A DNA stretch of 64,000 nt, from positions 2,108,001 through 2,172,000 of the forward strand of contig NZ_CP043661.1 of NCBI RefSeq assembly GCF_014217565.1. Reading direction: 5' to 3'. The DNA is from Kribbella qitaiheensis (GTDB taxonomy: Bacteria > Actinomycetota > Actinomycetes > Propionibacteriales > Kribbellaceae). Position numbers and translations under genes: made by a program. The notes under the pieces were generated by a model. That model did not search any database and had not been told where the DNA came from. It saw nothing but the letters and a program-made list of their open reading frames with translations. How positions within the stretch are numbered: the first letter of the stretch is position 1; every line of letters starts with the position of its first letter. Below, piece after piece: positions 1-8,794 of this stretch.

Positions 1-62
1 ACTCCGTTGTCTAGCGGCGCCCTCGACATGACATCCACCCATGCAGACGAAGGAAAGAGACG

Positions 63-527
63 ATGACGACGACAGACGGTGCACGGCCAGCTCAACGCAG
101 GACGCGGACTGCAACCGTCCCGCCAGCGCGGACGAGCGAGACCACCCGAGCGGCCCTCGTGTCGCGCTGGGCACGAATCACGACCGGCACCCCAGTCCTC
201 GTGTGGGTGATCACCATCCGGCTCGCCACAGTGTTCATCGACTACCTGCTCATCCTCACGACGGCGCTCAGCATCATCCCGGCACTCGGCGCGTACCTGC
301 ATCAACAATCCGGCGCGTCACTGGGCACCCCGACGGCAAATGGCGCGATCGCGCTGTGGCTGGTGCCGTTCCTGTTCGTGGTAGTCATGCTCGCCGTCGC
401 ACAAATCGCCTTCATGCGCTGGCTCTGGCGGACCGGCAGCACCCGCATCGCGAAGATCAAGCACGATCGGCCGAGCCGGCCGGAGCACCAGGAACCGAAG
501 CCCAGCAAGACGGAGCCGCTGAGATGA
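63..527 (+). CDS. Small two-helix membrane protein
   Basis: A 154-residue protein of unknown family. After a basic, Thr/Arg-rich N-terminus of about 45 residues come two hydrophobic stretches (about residues 46-78 and 96-118) that should span the membrane, then a basic Lys/Arg/Pro-rich tail. The start at 63 follows an AAGGAAAG ribosome site at the right distance. Its stop overlaps the next start as ATGA (524-527), so the two genes are translationally coupled. Placement just upstream of the relaxase suggests an envelope role in conjugation, but that is inference from position only. Confidence 0.7.
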   Translation: MTTTDGARPAQRRTRTATVPPARTSETTRAALVSRWARITTGTPVLVWVITIRLATVFIDYLLILTTALSIIPALGAYLHQQSGASLGTPTANGAIALWLVPFLFVVVMLAVAQIAFMRWLWRTGSTRIAKIKHDRPSRPEHQEPKPSKTEPLR

Positions 528-1588
528 AGATCGCCGGAATCCCCATGAACGACATCTGGGCACATCGCGTCCTGCGCGATCGCGGCGTGGAGACCACCCG
601 GACAGAGAACAACCGCGCGGAGATCGTGGTGTACGTCGAATCGATCGAGCTCGGGCACCACAGCGCCGCAATGAACTACCGGCCCTACCTGCATCTCAAC
701 GGCGAGCTGCGCTCGGTGCGCCCACACCAGCAACTGCCCTACAGCGTCGATGAGGTCGCCTACCCCGCCGGCGGCGGCGAGACGGTCGACATCTACTACG
801 AGTTCGATGAAGAGCAGCTCACAGAGCTAACCCAGAAGGGATACTTCTCCCCCGGGTTCACCCTGCCCGAACAGGTGACGGGCATCGAATGGGAGCTGCC
901 AGCCACGATCGACGCGCTCGTACTCGCACCGGCAGGAAACCCCGAGGCCGGTAACGCCGACGCCCCCGACGTTCCTGTGGTGTTCGTCCAGGTCCACGAC
1001 CTCGGGAGCCTCGACATCGACCTGGAGTCCTCGGGGTACGACCTCACCGAGTACTTCGCTGACCGCAGCGCCAGCACCGCTCAGCCGCCCGAACAACGAG
1101 ACACCGCTGCGGGCGGAATGAGGACCAGTTCCGACACGATCCGCCCGCTGTTCCACGAGTCCGACTTCGACCCGACTCAGGCGACTGTGACCCGGCAGAC
1201 ACCTGCGGAACAACGCATGCCCGCGACGAAGAAAATGGCGCAACAGCTGGAGGAAGCCGCCGCCACCTTGAACAGCGAGGAAGAACGACTTCGCCGGCAG
1301 CGTGAAGCACAGGCCGGTACCTCCGAGAACCTCTACCGTTCCCGCATCGCCGCCACTTTGACGGACCGGGCTCCTGCGACAGGCGGCAACGAAGACCCCC
1401 AGCCTGCGCCAGGACGCACCCTGACAGATCTGTCCGGTGACGAGAACGACGAACCCGGAATCGCGCCGGTGCACATCGCGGGTCCCGCTGAGGCCAAACG
1501 GCTGGAAGCACTCAAGCAACAAGTGACCCAGCACGCCGCCGGCCTCGATCCGGGCGAACCCGACCCGACCACAGAACAGCAGCTCTGA
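524..1588 (+). CDS. Uncharacterised protein upstream of relaxase
   Basis: A 354-residue protein I do not recognise. The frame stays open further upstream, but ATG 524 is chosen because it overlaps the preceding stop as ATGA and the residues from MKIAGIPMND onward look globular, while those before it do not. Residues 1-190 are a mixed acidic domain; the rest is low complexity and probably disordered, with a short helical Glu/Gln/Arg-rich segment near residues 240-270 that could form a coiled coil. It lies 48 bases before the relaxase gene in the same direction, so a mobilisation accessory role is possible but unproven. Confidence 0.65.
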   Translation: MKIAGIPMNDIWAHRVLRDRGVETTRTENNRAEIVVYVESIELGHHSAAMNYRPYLHLNGELRSVRPHQQLPYSVDEVAYPAGGGETVDIYYEFDEEQLTELTQKGYFSPGFTLPEQVTGIEWELPATIDALVLAPAGNPEAGNADAPDVPVVFVQVHDLGSLDIDLESSGYDLTEYFADRSASTAQPPEQRDTAAGGMRTSSDTIRPLFHESDFDPTQATVTRQTPAEQRMPATKKMAQQLEEAAATLNSEEERLRRQREAQAGTSENLYRSRIAATLTDRAPATGGNEDPQPAPGRTLTDLSGDENDEPGIAPVHIAGPAEAKRLEALKQQVTQHAAGLDPGEPDPTTEQQL

Positions 1589-1636
1589 CACAAACGCCGA
1601 CCAAACGACGGTGGCACCCGAGCACGCCCGGAGGTT

Positions 1637-3943
1637 GTGAGCGATCAGAAATATGGGGGCGTCATGGGACTGAAGCAAGAAGTGGTCATCGTCAACGAGT
1701 TCTCGATCAAGACCCGCGACGGCGCAGGATCTCGAGGCGCGACGCCGGGCAGCTACGTCGAGCGCTACATGGCCCGCCCACAGGCCACCGAGTCATTGGC
1801 CCCGGTGCAGCGTCTGCGCACCGACGACTTCATCGTGCGCTACATGGCCCGGGCCTCAGCCGTCGAGCGGGCCGGATCCCGCGCCGAAGCCAAACGGGCG
1901 ATGCGCCAGGCGCAAGGCAACGGCGGCGTCGCGTTCGGCTATGGCTCGGTGTCCTTGTCCGACGAGCAGCTACATGCGGCCAGCAAGGACATCCAGCACT
2001 ACTTCGACGCCGGGCACACGGTCCTCAAAACAGTGCTCTCGTTCGACGAGACCTACCTGAAGAAGAACAGGATCGTCGATCAGGACTTCCACTGCGAGGC
2101 CCGCGGCGACTACCGGGGCCACATCGATCAGATGAAGCTGCGGATGGCAATCATGCGAGGACTGGAGGCCATGAGTTCAGGAAGCAGCGGCTTCGACGAC
2201 CTGCGCTACGTCGGGGTCATCCAAGTCGACACCGAACACGTGCACTGTCATCTGGCAATGGTCGACGCCGGCACCGGAACCGTCACGCCGAACGGCACCC
2301 AGCGCGGCAAACTGCTGGACCGGCACAAGTCCAGGCTGCGCCGCGGCATCGACGCCTGGCTGGACGAGAAACAGGTGGTCGCACACCTGTCGAGTGCTGT
2401 CGGCTATGAACGGCGCAACGTGACTACGTTCATCAAACGCTGGGCCCACGACCGGATGCGCGACGACGCCCTGCCACAATTCCTGATCGCGTGCCTGCCG
2501 CAGGACCGCCGCCTGTGGCGTGCCGGCAGCAACGACCGCCGGATGCGCAAGGCCAACCAGCTGGCCACCGAACTCGTCACCGAGCAGCTCGAACGACCCG
2601 GGTCCCCGATGCCTGCCGCGATGGAGCGCATCGTCGAATACGCGAACGAACGCCGCGCGAAAGAATCCCTGACTCCCGCCGAGTGGCAGCAGATCGTGGA
2701 TCGCGGCCGCACACGAATCGTCGAGCGAGCAGTCAACGGGGTCTACCAGCTCGTGCGGTCGCTGCCGGCCGACGAACTCAGCATCCGGACACCGATGCTC
2801 GATGTGATGGGCATGGACCTCGAGCAGATCGCCGCGCTGCCCCGCAACCACAGCGGCAACGTCAGCGCCGACGGGACCGACCTCGTGTCGTTCGCCTTCC
2901 GGCTGCGCAGTTACAGCTCACGACTGCAGCACCACAAGAAACACGCCACCGCCTACCACGACCTGACCGGGCAATGGTCAAAGGCCGAGGCAGCCGGAGT
3001 TGCAGCCCAGGCATCACGGCCGCTCTACGACTTCTATCGCTTCGAGCTGGAGTATCACCGACAGCTCATGGCCAAGTATCAGCACTTTCTGCCTTTCGCC
3101 GCTGACTCCGGCGCCTGGTACGAGCGGCACCGGCAACTGTCCGACTACGGCCGGCGGCTGCTGTCGCTGATCAGTCTGCGCGCGGACGCATCGCTGCAAC
3201 GGATGCACGACGCCCAGGAGGCCGAACGGGTCGGGCGCGAGATCTACGGACAGCCCGGCGGGCGTCTGCTCACCACTGGGACCGCCGGCCGAACAATTCT
3301 GGACCACCGGATCCTGACGATGCGACGCTCGTACGACCAGCAGTTGGACGATCTGCGCACCGACCTGTACGGATCAGGATTGGTGCTGGCCACCATCCGC
3401 ACCGCGGATGGCTCGGACAGCGTTGAGGTCCGGCGAGGAGTGGACTTCGAGTTCGACGAGGTCAAAGGCCTCGACCTGCACCACCTGGGCTACGACTTCT
3501 TCTCCGACATCACGATCGGTGCCCGGACCACACAGACGTTCGTCACCGTTGCTGAACTGCGCCGGAAGTCCCTGCTCGCGGCCATGACCTATCTGCACGA
3601 CTCCGGGCAGTCCAGGGCGATCACGGACCTCCCGATCGACGACATCGCCGCCATGACCAAGCTCGCCTCGACACTGGCACGCTCGAGGGATCCGTCCGGC
3701 CGCGGAGTCCTTCCGAGCCGGTTCACGCAGCTCCGCACCCAGCCAGAGCACCGGCGCCGTCACCCGACCTCTGCACTCGACGCCGCACTCGTAGTCCGCC
3801 TTCGAAACCAGATCGATCAAGCCGCGCTCACGGCCAGTACCCGCACCGAGTCCGAGACGTCACATGCCCCCGGACCCGAACCGAACCGGGACCCCGCAAC
3901 CACACAGGCGAACATCGCCACTGATCGAATCATTCTTGAATGA
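1637..3943 (+). CDS. Conjugative relaxase (MobL/MobP-like)
   Basis: A 768-residue protein resembling Gram-positive MobL-type relaxases, which nick one strand at the transfer origin and pilot it into the recipient. The clearest evidence is the metal-binding His cluster HVHCH at residues 201-205, in the context QVDTEHVHCHLAMVD, and the N-terminal SYVERYMAR segment (repeated as FIVRYMAR), which I associate with this family. The C-terminal half is a helical region of unknown function. GTG 1637 has GGAGG only two bases away; ATG 1664, preceded by GGGGG, may be the true start. The coupling ATPase lies three genes downstream. Confidence 0.72.
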   Translation: MSDQKYGGVMGLKQEVVIVNEFSIKTRDGAGSRGATPGSYVERYMARPQATESLAPVQRLRTDDFIVRYMARASAVERAGSRAEAKRAMRQAQGNGGVAFGYGSVSLSDEQLHAASKDIQHYFDAGHTVLKTVLSFDETYLKKNRIVDQDFHCEARGDYRGHIDQMKLRMAIMRGLEAMSSGSSGFDDLRYVGVIQVDTEHVHCHLAMVDAGTGTVTPNGTQRGKLLDRHKSRLRRGIDAWLDEKQVVAHLSSAVGYERRNVTTFIKRWAHDRMRDDALPQFLIACLPQDRRLWRAGSNDRRMRKANQLATELVTEQLERPGSPMPAAMERIVEYANERRAKESLTPAEWQQIVDRGRTRIVERAVNGVYQLVRSLPADELSIRTPMLDVMGMDLEQIAALPRNHSGNVSADGTDLVSFAFRLRSYSSRLQHHKKHATAYHDLTGQWSKAEAAGVAAQASRPLYDFYRFELEYHRQLMAKYQHFLPFAADSGAWYERHRQLSDYGRRLLSLISLRADASLQRMHDAQEAERVGREIYGQPGGRLLTTGTAGRTILDHRILTMRRSYDQQLDDLRTDLYGSGLVLATIRTADGSDSVEVRRGVDFEFDEVKGLDLHHLGYDFFSDITIGARTTQTFVTVAELRRKSLLAAMTYLHDSGQSRAITDLPIDDIAAMTKLASTLARSRDPSGRGVLPSRFTQLRTQPEHRRRHPTSALDAALVVRLRNQIDQAALTASTRTESETSHAPGPEPNRDPATTQANIATDRIILE

Positions 3944-3998
3944 TTAGAGAGTCTTGCTTGAATCATTCATTCGGATTACTCTATGAATGATTCGCAAG
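3927..3998 (+). promoter_or_regulatory. Double dyad with GAATGATT boxes
   Basis: This AT-rich spacer contains two perfect inverted repeats. The first is AATCATTC-TT-GAATGATT (3928-3945). The second pairs GAATCATTCAT (3960-3970) with ATGAATGATTC (3983-3993) around a 12-base spacer, and its stem can extend through CTTGC (3953-3957) and GCAAG (3994-3998). The segment beginning GAATGATTAGAGAGTCT (3938-3954) is matched at 12871-12887 upstream of the RNA polymerase-like gene, with TTGAAT following at the same offset of 20 bases. I read it as promoter plus operator of the 4080 gene; an oriT is an alternative because the relaxase gene is next door. Confidence 0.6.
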
Positions 3999-4079
3999 CC
4001 GGGTCGAGTGCCCGCGGCGGACGTTGCCGATCCAGACCAGCCCGTGATCGGGCCGGGCCGAAGACAAGGAGAAGAGATC

Positions 4080-4649
4080 ATGGCAATGCTCAAAGGCAAG
4101 GGTGCGATGACCAGCGTCAACCTGCTGGCCAAGACGTTCAACAACAACGTGACCAAGGACGGGCGGACCCGCTACCTCGACGTCCAGATCGACCATCGCG
4201 ACCCACGCGGACCGAGCCAGACCAACCTCCACCTGGTCTCCCAGCGCACGGACGACGGCCTCTACAACAACGGAGCGCCGTACTCGAAGGGCCAGTTCGA
4301 CAAGATCGTCGACGCCGCTGGCCCCAACTCCGAGCCGATCCTCAAGGACGGTCAGGAAACCGGGCGTATCTACGCGATCAAGGCGAACGTGATGCCGGCC
4401 TCCAAGGGGAGCGGGCTCGTACTCAACTCCGAAACGCTCACCCAGTCGGACTTCAAGATCGACGCCGCGACGATGGACGGCCAGTACGCCTCGATGAAGG
4501 CGGCAAGGGAAGCCGGCGGCAAGGCCGCCGCGCAACAGGATGCCGGCACGCCTGCGACCGCAGCGCAGGCCACCGCCGAGCACGGGGATGTGCCGCTGTT
4601 CGAAGACACCGCACAGCCAGCGTCCACCGAAGAGCTCGCGGTCGGCTAG
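4080..4649 (+). CDS. Hypothetical protein between relaxase and AAA+ ATPase
   Basis: A 189-residue protein with no family I recognise. The start ATG 4080 follows AAGGAGAAG (4065 onward); the longer open frame from 3987 would run through the dyad promoter and is rejected. The first 140 residues (MAMLKGKGAMTSVN, then TRYLDVQID and YAIKANVMP) look like a compact beta-rich domain, which would suit a small nucleic-acid-binding fold, but no motif proves this. The C-terminal 50 residues are Ala/Gln/Thr-rich and acidic at the end. It is the first gene after the double dyad at 3927-3998. Confidence 0.7.
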   Translation: MAMLKGKGAMTSVNLLAKTFNNNVTKDGRTRYLDVQIDHRDPRGPSQTNLHLVSQRTDDGLYNNGAPYSKGQFDKIVDAAGPNSEPILKDGQETGRIYAIKANVMPASKGSGLVLNSETLTQSDFKIDAATMDGQYASMKAAREAGGKAAAQQDAGTPATAAQATAEHGDVPLFEDTAQPASTEELAVG

Positions 4650-4765
4650 CAAGATCGCACTCACCCGCCGGTCCGCCAGCAGGGTGGATTCATACGGTCC
4701 TCGAGACACCTCGCCGGAGGAGTCGCGGGGACCGTGTCATGACCGCAGTTTGGGAGAAGCTGACG

Positions 4766-6532
4766 ATGTTTGACGACGACCGACTGAACACCGCTTATCT
4801 GGCGCTTGGCCGCCTGTCCAGCCCGCTGGGGGCGCCTGAGCGCGAACTGGTGGGTCGCGACTACGAGATGACCCAGCTCCTGTCGGCGATGCGCCGCGCC
4901 GAGCTGTGTAATGCGCTACTGCTGGCCCCTGCCGGTTCAGGTAAGACCGTGCTGGTGCAGGGCGTGGGTCAGGTGGACACCGAGCGGCTGTACCTCGAGG
5001 TCGACCCGGCACGAATGATCGCCGAGGCCGGCAGTTCCGATCAGATGGCCGCCTTACTCAAAGCGCTGTTCGACGACGCTGAGCGCTTCGCCGCTGATGA
5101 GCGGCGTGAGCTGGTGCTGTTCATCGACGAATTCCACCAGATAGTCCAGCTTTCGTCCGCCGCGGTCGAGGCGATCAAACCGGTACTGGCAGCCTCAGGA
5201 GCCCGGGGTATCCGGGTGATCGCGGCGACGACCTACGAGGAGTTTCACCGGTACATCGCACCCAACCAGCCGCTGGTGGAGCGTTTACAGCGGATCAATC
5301 TCGCCCCTCCGGACGAACAGACGACCGTGCAGATCCTCGTGGGTATGGCCGAGCACTACGGTGTCGCGGACCAGTTCCATGACGATCACCTCTTCCGGCT
5401 GATCTACGACTACACACAGCGGTACCTGCCGGCCAGCTCGCAGCCACGCAAGTCCATCTTGGTGCTCGACTCGATGGTCGGCTGGCATCGGCACACACAT
5501 CGGGCCATCGATCGGGACCTCCTCGCGGAGGTGCTGATGGAGTCGGCGAACGTGAATGTGGCCTTCCGGGTGGACGGCGCCACGATCAAGCAGCAGTTGG
5601 ACCAGAGGGTCTACAGCCAGGACCTCGCGACGTCGGTCGTCGCGCGCAGGCTGCAGCTGTGTGTCGCGGACCTCAACGATCCATCGCGCCCCATGGCGTC
5701 CATGCTGTTCGCCGGAAGCACCGGTGTCGGCAAGACCGAGCTGACCAAGCAGCTCGCCAAGCTGCTGTTCGGAGATGATCAGCGCCACCTGATCCGGTTC
5801 GACATGACCGAGTTCGCTTCCGACGACACCTTCGGGCTGTTCCGATCAGAGTTGACCAAACGAGTGTGGGACCTGTCGCACGCCGTTCTTCTGTTCGACG
5901 AGATCGAGAAGGCCTCACCGATGGTCACGCGCCTGCTGCTCCAGGTCCTCGACGACGGCCGATTGTCCGATGACAACAACCGTGAGGTGTCGTTCCTCAA
6001 CACCTACATCGTGCTCACGACGAACGTCGGAAACGAGATCTTCTCAACGATCGCGGACTACGAACCAGACGACACCGGCTCGGGCAAGAGGCTACGGGAC
6101 TACGACAGGTTGCTGCGACGGTCGATCTCGACCACAGCAGGCGGCAATCGCTTCCCGCCCGAACTGCTCGGCCGCATCGACTCGATCGTCCCGTTCCAGC
6201 CGCTCTCGCCGGCAACTCAGCGAAAGATCGTCAAGGCCAAGTTGCGGAACCTGGTCCAGGAGGTCTTCGTCAAGCACAACGCACGGGTCGCTGTCGACGA
6301 GCGGGTCCTGCAGTACCTGGTGGACGACAAGGGCGAGTCCGACTCCGACGCCGGCGGCGCACGGACAGCCGTGGCGAAACTGACCGACGAGGTCAGTACC
6401 GAAGTGGCGCGATTCATCAACCAGCACCCGGCCGAACACCTGCTGCGAGTCGAGGTCGAGGGCGACCTGGTCAGCGACCACAAGGCGCTACTGACCTCGG
6501 ACGCACACATCGCGGTCTCTGCCTTGCGATAG
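4766..6532 (+). CDS. ClpA/B-like double AAA+ ATPase
   Basis: A 588-residue protein with two AAA+ modules arranged as in ClpA/ClpB/ClpC unfoldases but lacking the N-terminal substrate domain. Module 1 has Walker A APAGSGKT (about residues 50-58) and Walker B LVLFIDEFH; module 2 has Walker A GSTGVGKTE (about 315-323) and Walker B VLLFDEIEKA, followed by the LDDGRLSD loop typical of Clp ATPases. The start at 4766 has GGGAG nine bases upstream; ATG 4739 is the alternative. No ClpP-contact loop is obvious. Within a transfer-gene cluster it may remodel a relaxosome or secretion complex; that is inference. A second Clp-like gene lies at 32870-34822. Confidence 0.82.
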   Translation: MFDDDRLNTAYLALGRLSSPLGAPERELVGRDYEMTQLLSAMRRAELCNALLLAPAGSGKTVLVQGVGQVDTERLYLEVDPARMIAEAGSSDQMAALLKALFDDAERFAADERRELVLFIDEFHQIVQLSSAAVEAIKPVLAASGARGIRVIAATTYEEFHRYIAPNQPLVERLQRINLAPPDEQTTVQILVGMAEHYGVADQFHDDHLFRLIYDYTQRYLPASSQPRKSILVLDSMVGWHRHTHRAIDRDLLAEVLMESANVNVAFRVDGATIKQQLDQRVYSQDLATSVVARRLQLCVADLNDPSRPMASMLFAGSTGVGKTELTKQLAKLLFGDDQRHLIRFDMTEFASDDTFGLFRSELTKRVWDLSHAVLLFDEIEKASPMVTRLLLQVLDDGRLSDDNNREVSFLNTYIVLTTNVGNEIFSTIADYEPDDTGSGKRLRDYDRLLRRSISTTAGGNRFPPELLGRIDSIVPFQPLSPATQRKIVKAKLRNLVQEVFVKHNARVAVDERVLQYLVDDKGESDSDAGGARTAVAKLTDEVSTEVARFINQHPAEHLLRVEVEGDLVSDHKALLTSDAHIAVSALR

Positions 6533-6560
6533 CCACCTCAATCAATCCCGCAATCTTTCC

Positions 6561-6600
6561 GAATCATAGATTGAATGATCCAGCAATGATATGTTCGGAT
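6561..6600 (+). promoter_or_regulatory. GAATGATC box upstream of coiled-coil gene
   Basis: The AT-rich gap between the Clp-like gene and the next gene contains GAATCATAG (6561-6569) facing GAATGATC (6573-6580), followed by CAGCAATGATATG. The box and its orientation match those at 3938, 12871 and 60397. Candidate promoter or operator of the 6665 gene. Confidence 0.45.
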
Positions 6601-6664
6601 GGTGCTGCACAGACCACCTGGTAGACGAGGCACGTCGCGACAGAGATCAAAGGGGGCCACTGGC

Positions 6665-8686
6665 ATGAGCATCCTGACCGGACCCAAGCATGCCGTCGGG
6701 AGGAAAGAGCGGCCGAAGAAGCCGGATGAGCTGTTGTCGTCGGTCGTCCGGGAGACAGCAGCCCCTGCAGCAGTCGAGGTGCTCCGCGGCAACGAAGCGT
6801 TCGCCTTCCCCAGCGGCACGGCATGGGTCGTCCTGGTGCTTGCCGTCGAAAGCATCGGCGGCCTGAGCAGACGCCACGTCCGCGACGAGGCCAGGGGATC
6901 CATCATCGAGCTGATCGAGAACGACTCGATCAGTACGCTCGCGACCCGCGATCTGCTCGATGCGCAGACCTTCGGGATCATCCCCACGCCCGGGACGCTC
7001 GAGCGCATGGACGAGTACAGTCTCCTCACCGGCGCGGAATACACCTGGGCCGTGGCCTACCTGCACGGCGGCCAAGACCTCCGGGTCGACCTGGTGACGG
7101 CAACAACCTTCGCCCAGGCCCAGGCAATTTCGCAGGGGCGCATCGGGCTCGAAGACGCGATCGGCGCGGCGGCCTGGGCTCAGCACAGTGGCGAGCCGAC
7201 GCCGGACGACGAGGTGGTCCAGCTGGCCGACGACGAGGACGACCCGCCGTACGATCAGGACCCAGCCTTCGGCCTCGGCTCGGACGACCAGCCGGACTTC
7301 TCGGTCATCGTCGACGACGAGGTCCCCGACCCTCAGGGCCTCGACGAGGCCGGGACCAGCGACGACCTGCTCGACGACCGGTCCGAGATCGAAGACGAGG
7401 CCGAGACGACAGACGGCGAAGATCACGCCGACGAACACTTCAGCCGGCCGGCCGGCGACCTCGTGAAGGCACCCGCGGCGAATCTGGCCGAGGTGCGCGG
7501 AATCCTGGCTCGCCGGTTCCTCAGTGACGACATCGACCTGCAGGTCACCCTGGACGAGTTCACGACATCGTTCGGCCTCGGACCCCTGCGTGTTCAGATC
7601 GAGGAACCGGCAGGGTCTACCTCGTGGCTCGGAGATCAGGTCGCGCAACTCGTTCGGCAGGCGAACGCCCAGTTGTCCAAGCTGCACGCGGACGGTCAGA
7701 CCACGCTGCAGACGCACTTCGTCACACTTATGAGCCTGCACGCCGAGCAGGTGATGCGCGAAGTCTCCATCGATCTTGACGGCAGTATCTACCGCGAGTT
7801 GACGACCGGCGCGAAGGCCGAGTACCGACAAGAGCTCGCCGTCAAGGAGGAGACTTGCCGGCAGGCGCGGGCCGAAATCCAGCACTCCTTCGAGGAGGCC
7901 ATAACCCGTATCGGTCAGCAGGCCGCGGCCCAGGCGGAGAGTCAGTACCGCGAGCGGCACAGGGCCCGGATCCAGCGTGAGCAGGTCGACGTGGTCGCGG
8001 CAATCGAGGCGAAGATCGAGAACGACTACGCCTACACCCAGCAGGAGATCCTCGGCCTGCGCCGCAAGGACGCGCAGCGGAAGATGGCCATCGGCATGAC
8101 CCGGGTCTTCGAGGTGCTGGCCGAGCGTCAGGAAGAGAACCTGGCCGCTGAGCAGGCACTGCTGGTGCGCCTGACCGACGAGATCCAGCGCGTGGTTGAC
8201 GAGAACCGCAAGAACGACATCAGCCGCGCCCACGTCCTGGCAACGGAGCAATCCACCCTGGACCGGATCGGCTTGCTGGAGCGCGAGAACACCGAGGAGA
8301 TCGGCCGGCTGCGCGCGGCGCACGCGGACAAGCTGCAGCGGGCGGAAGACGAGTTCGAGCACGCGCGTCAGTCCGCGATCGAGCAACTGCAGGCCCGCGA
8401 CGAGGAGTGGCTGCACTCTCTCAACCTGGAACGAGAAAAGACGACGTCGCAGACGAACCGCGTGAGCGACCTGCTCTCCCAGATGGACCACATGGCCGAG
8501 TCGTTCAACAAGCAGTACGCCGCGCGGATCACCGAACTGCAGGCCGACCGCCAGGCCTACATCTACGACCTCGAGCGCTCGAACGAGATGCAGTCCCGGT
8601 CCAACAACGCACTCATCGCGATGGCCGCCATCCTCGCCCTGCTCATGCTGGCCGGCGGATTTGTCATCGGCGCGGCCCTCACCTGA
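6665..8686 (+). CDS. Membrane-anchored coiled-coil protein
   Basis: A 673-residue protein of unknown family. The start ATG 6665 has a G-rich ribosome site (GGGGG) about nine bases away. Residues 1-175 form an apparently globular domain, about 180-265 are a strongly acidic Asp/Glu linker, about 265-630 are long helical stretches rich in Glu, Arg, Gln and Ala that should form coiled coils, and the last 25 residues (NALIAMAAILALLMLAGGFV onward) form a single C-terminal membrane anchor. Most of the protein would therefore face the cytoplasm. Directly upstream of the coupling ATPase, it could tether DNA-processing proteins to the conjugation channel, but no homologue is recognised. Confidence 0.75.
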   Translation: MSILTGPKHAVGRKERPKKPDELLSSVVRETAAPAAVEVLRGNEAFAFPSGTAWVVLVLAVESIGGLSRRHVRDEARGSIIELIENDSISTLATRDLLDAQTFGIIPTPGTLERMDEYSLLTGAEYTWAVAYLHGGQDLRVDLVTATTFAQAQAISQGRIGLEDAIGAAAWAQHSGEPTPDDEVVQLADDEDDPPYDQDPAFGLGSDDQPDFSVIVDDEVPDPQGLDEAGTSDDLLDDRSEIEDEAETTDGEDHADEHFSRPAGDLVKAPAANLAEVRGILARRFLSDDIDLQVTLDEFTTSFGLGPLRVQIEEPAGSTSWLGDQVAQLVRQANAQLSKLHADGQTTLQTHFVTLMSLHAEQVMREVSIDLDGSIYRELTTGAKAEYRQELAVKEETCRQARAEIQHSFEEAITRIGQQAAAQAESQYRERHRARIQREQVDVVAAIEAKIENDYAYTQQEILGLRRKDAQRKMAIGMTRVFEVLAERQEENLAAEQALLVRLTDEIQRVVDENRKNDISRAHVLATEQSTLDRIGLLERENTEEIGRLRAAHADKLQRAEDEFEHARQSAIEQLQARDEEWLHSLNLEREKTTSQTNRVSDLLSQMDHMAESFNKQYAARITELQADRQAYIYDLERSNEMQSRSNNALIAMAAILALLMLAGGFVIGAALT

Positions 8687-8794
8687 CCGCAGCACAGGAT
8701 CTCGACGGGGTGCAGACAGTCACGTAGGCGGCGGCGCCCGGCTCGGGTCCGCCGTCGTCGCCTTTGCGGCACCAGATTCACGAAGGAGCAGACC

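Noticed and set aside
827..1678. 283-codon minus-strand frame opposite the first genes
   Set aside because: It is antisense to the 524-1588 gene, which has a coupled start and more protein-like sequence.
6647..8695. 682-codon minus-strand frame
   Set aside because: Antisense to the coiled-coil gene; its Val/Leu/Gly/Asp-rich sequence is the reverse shadow of regular GC-rich codons.
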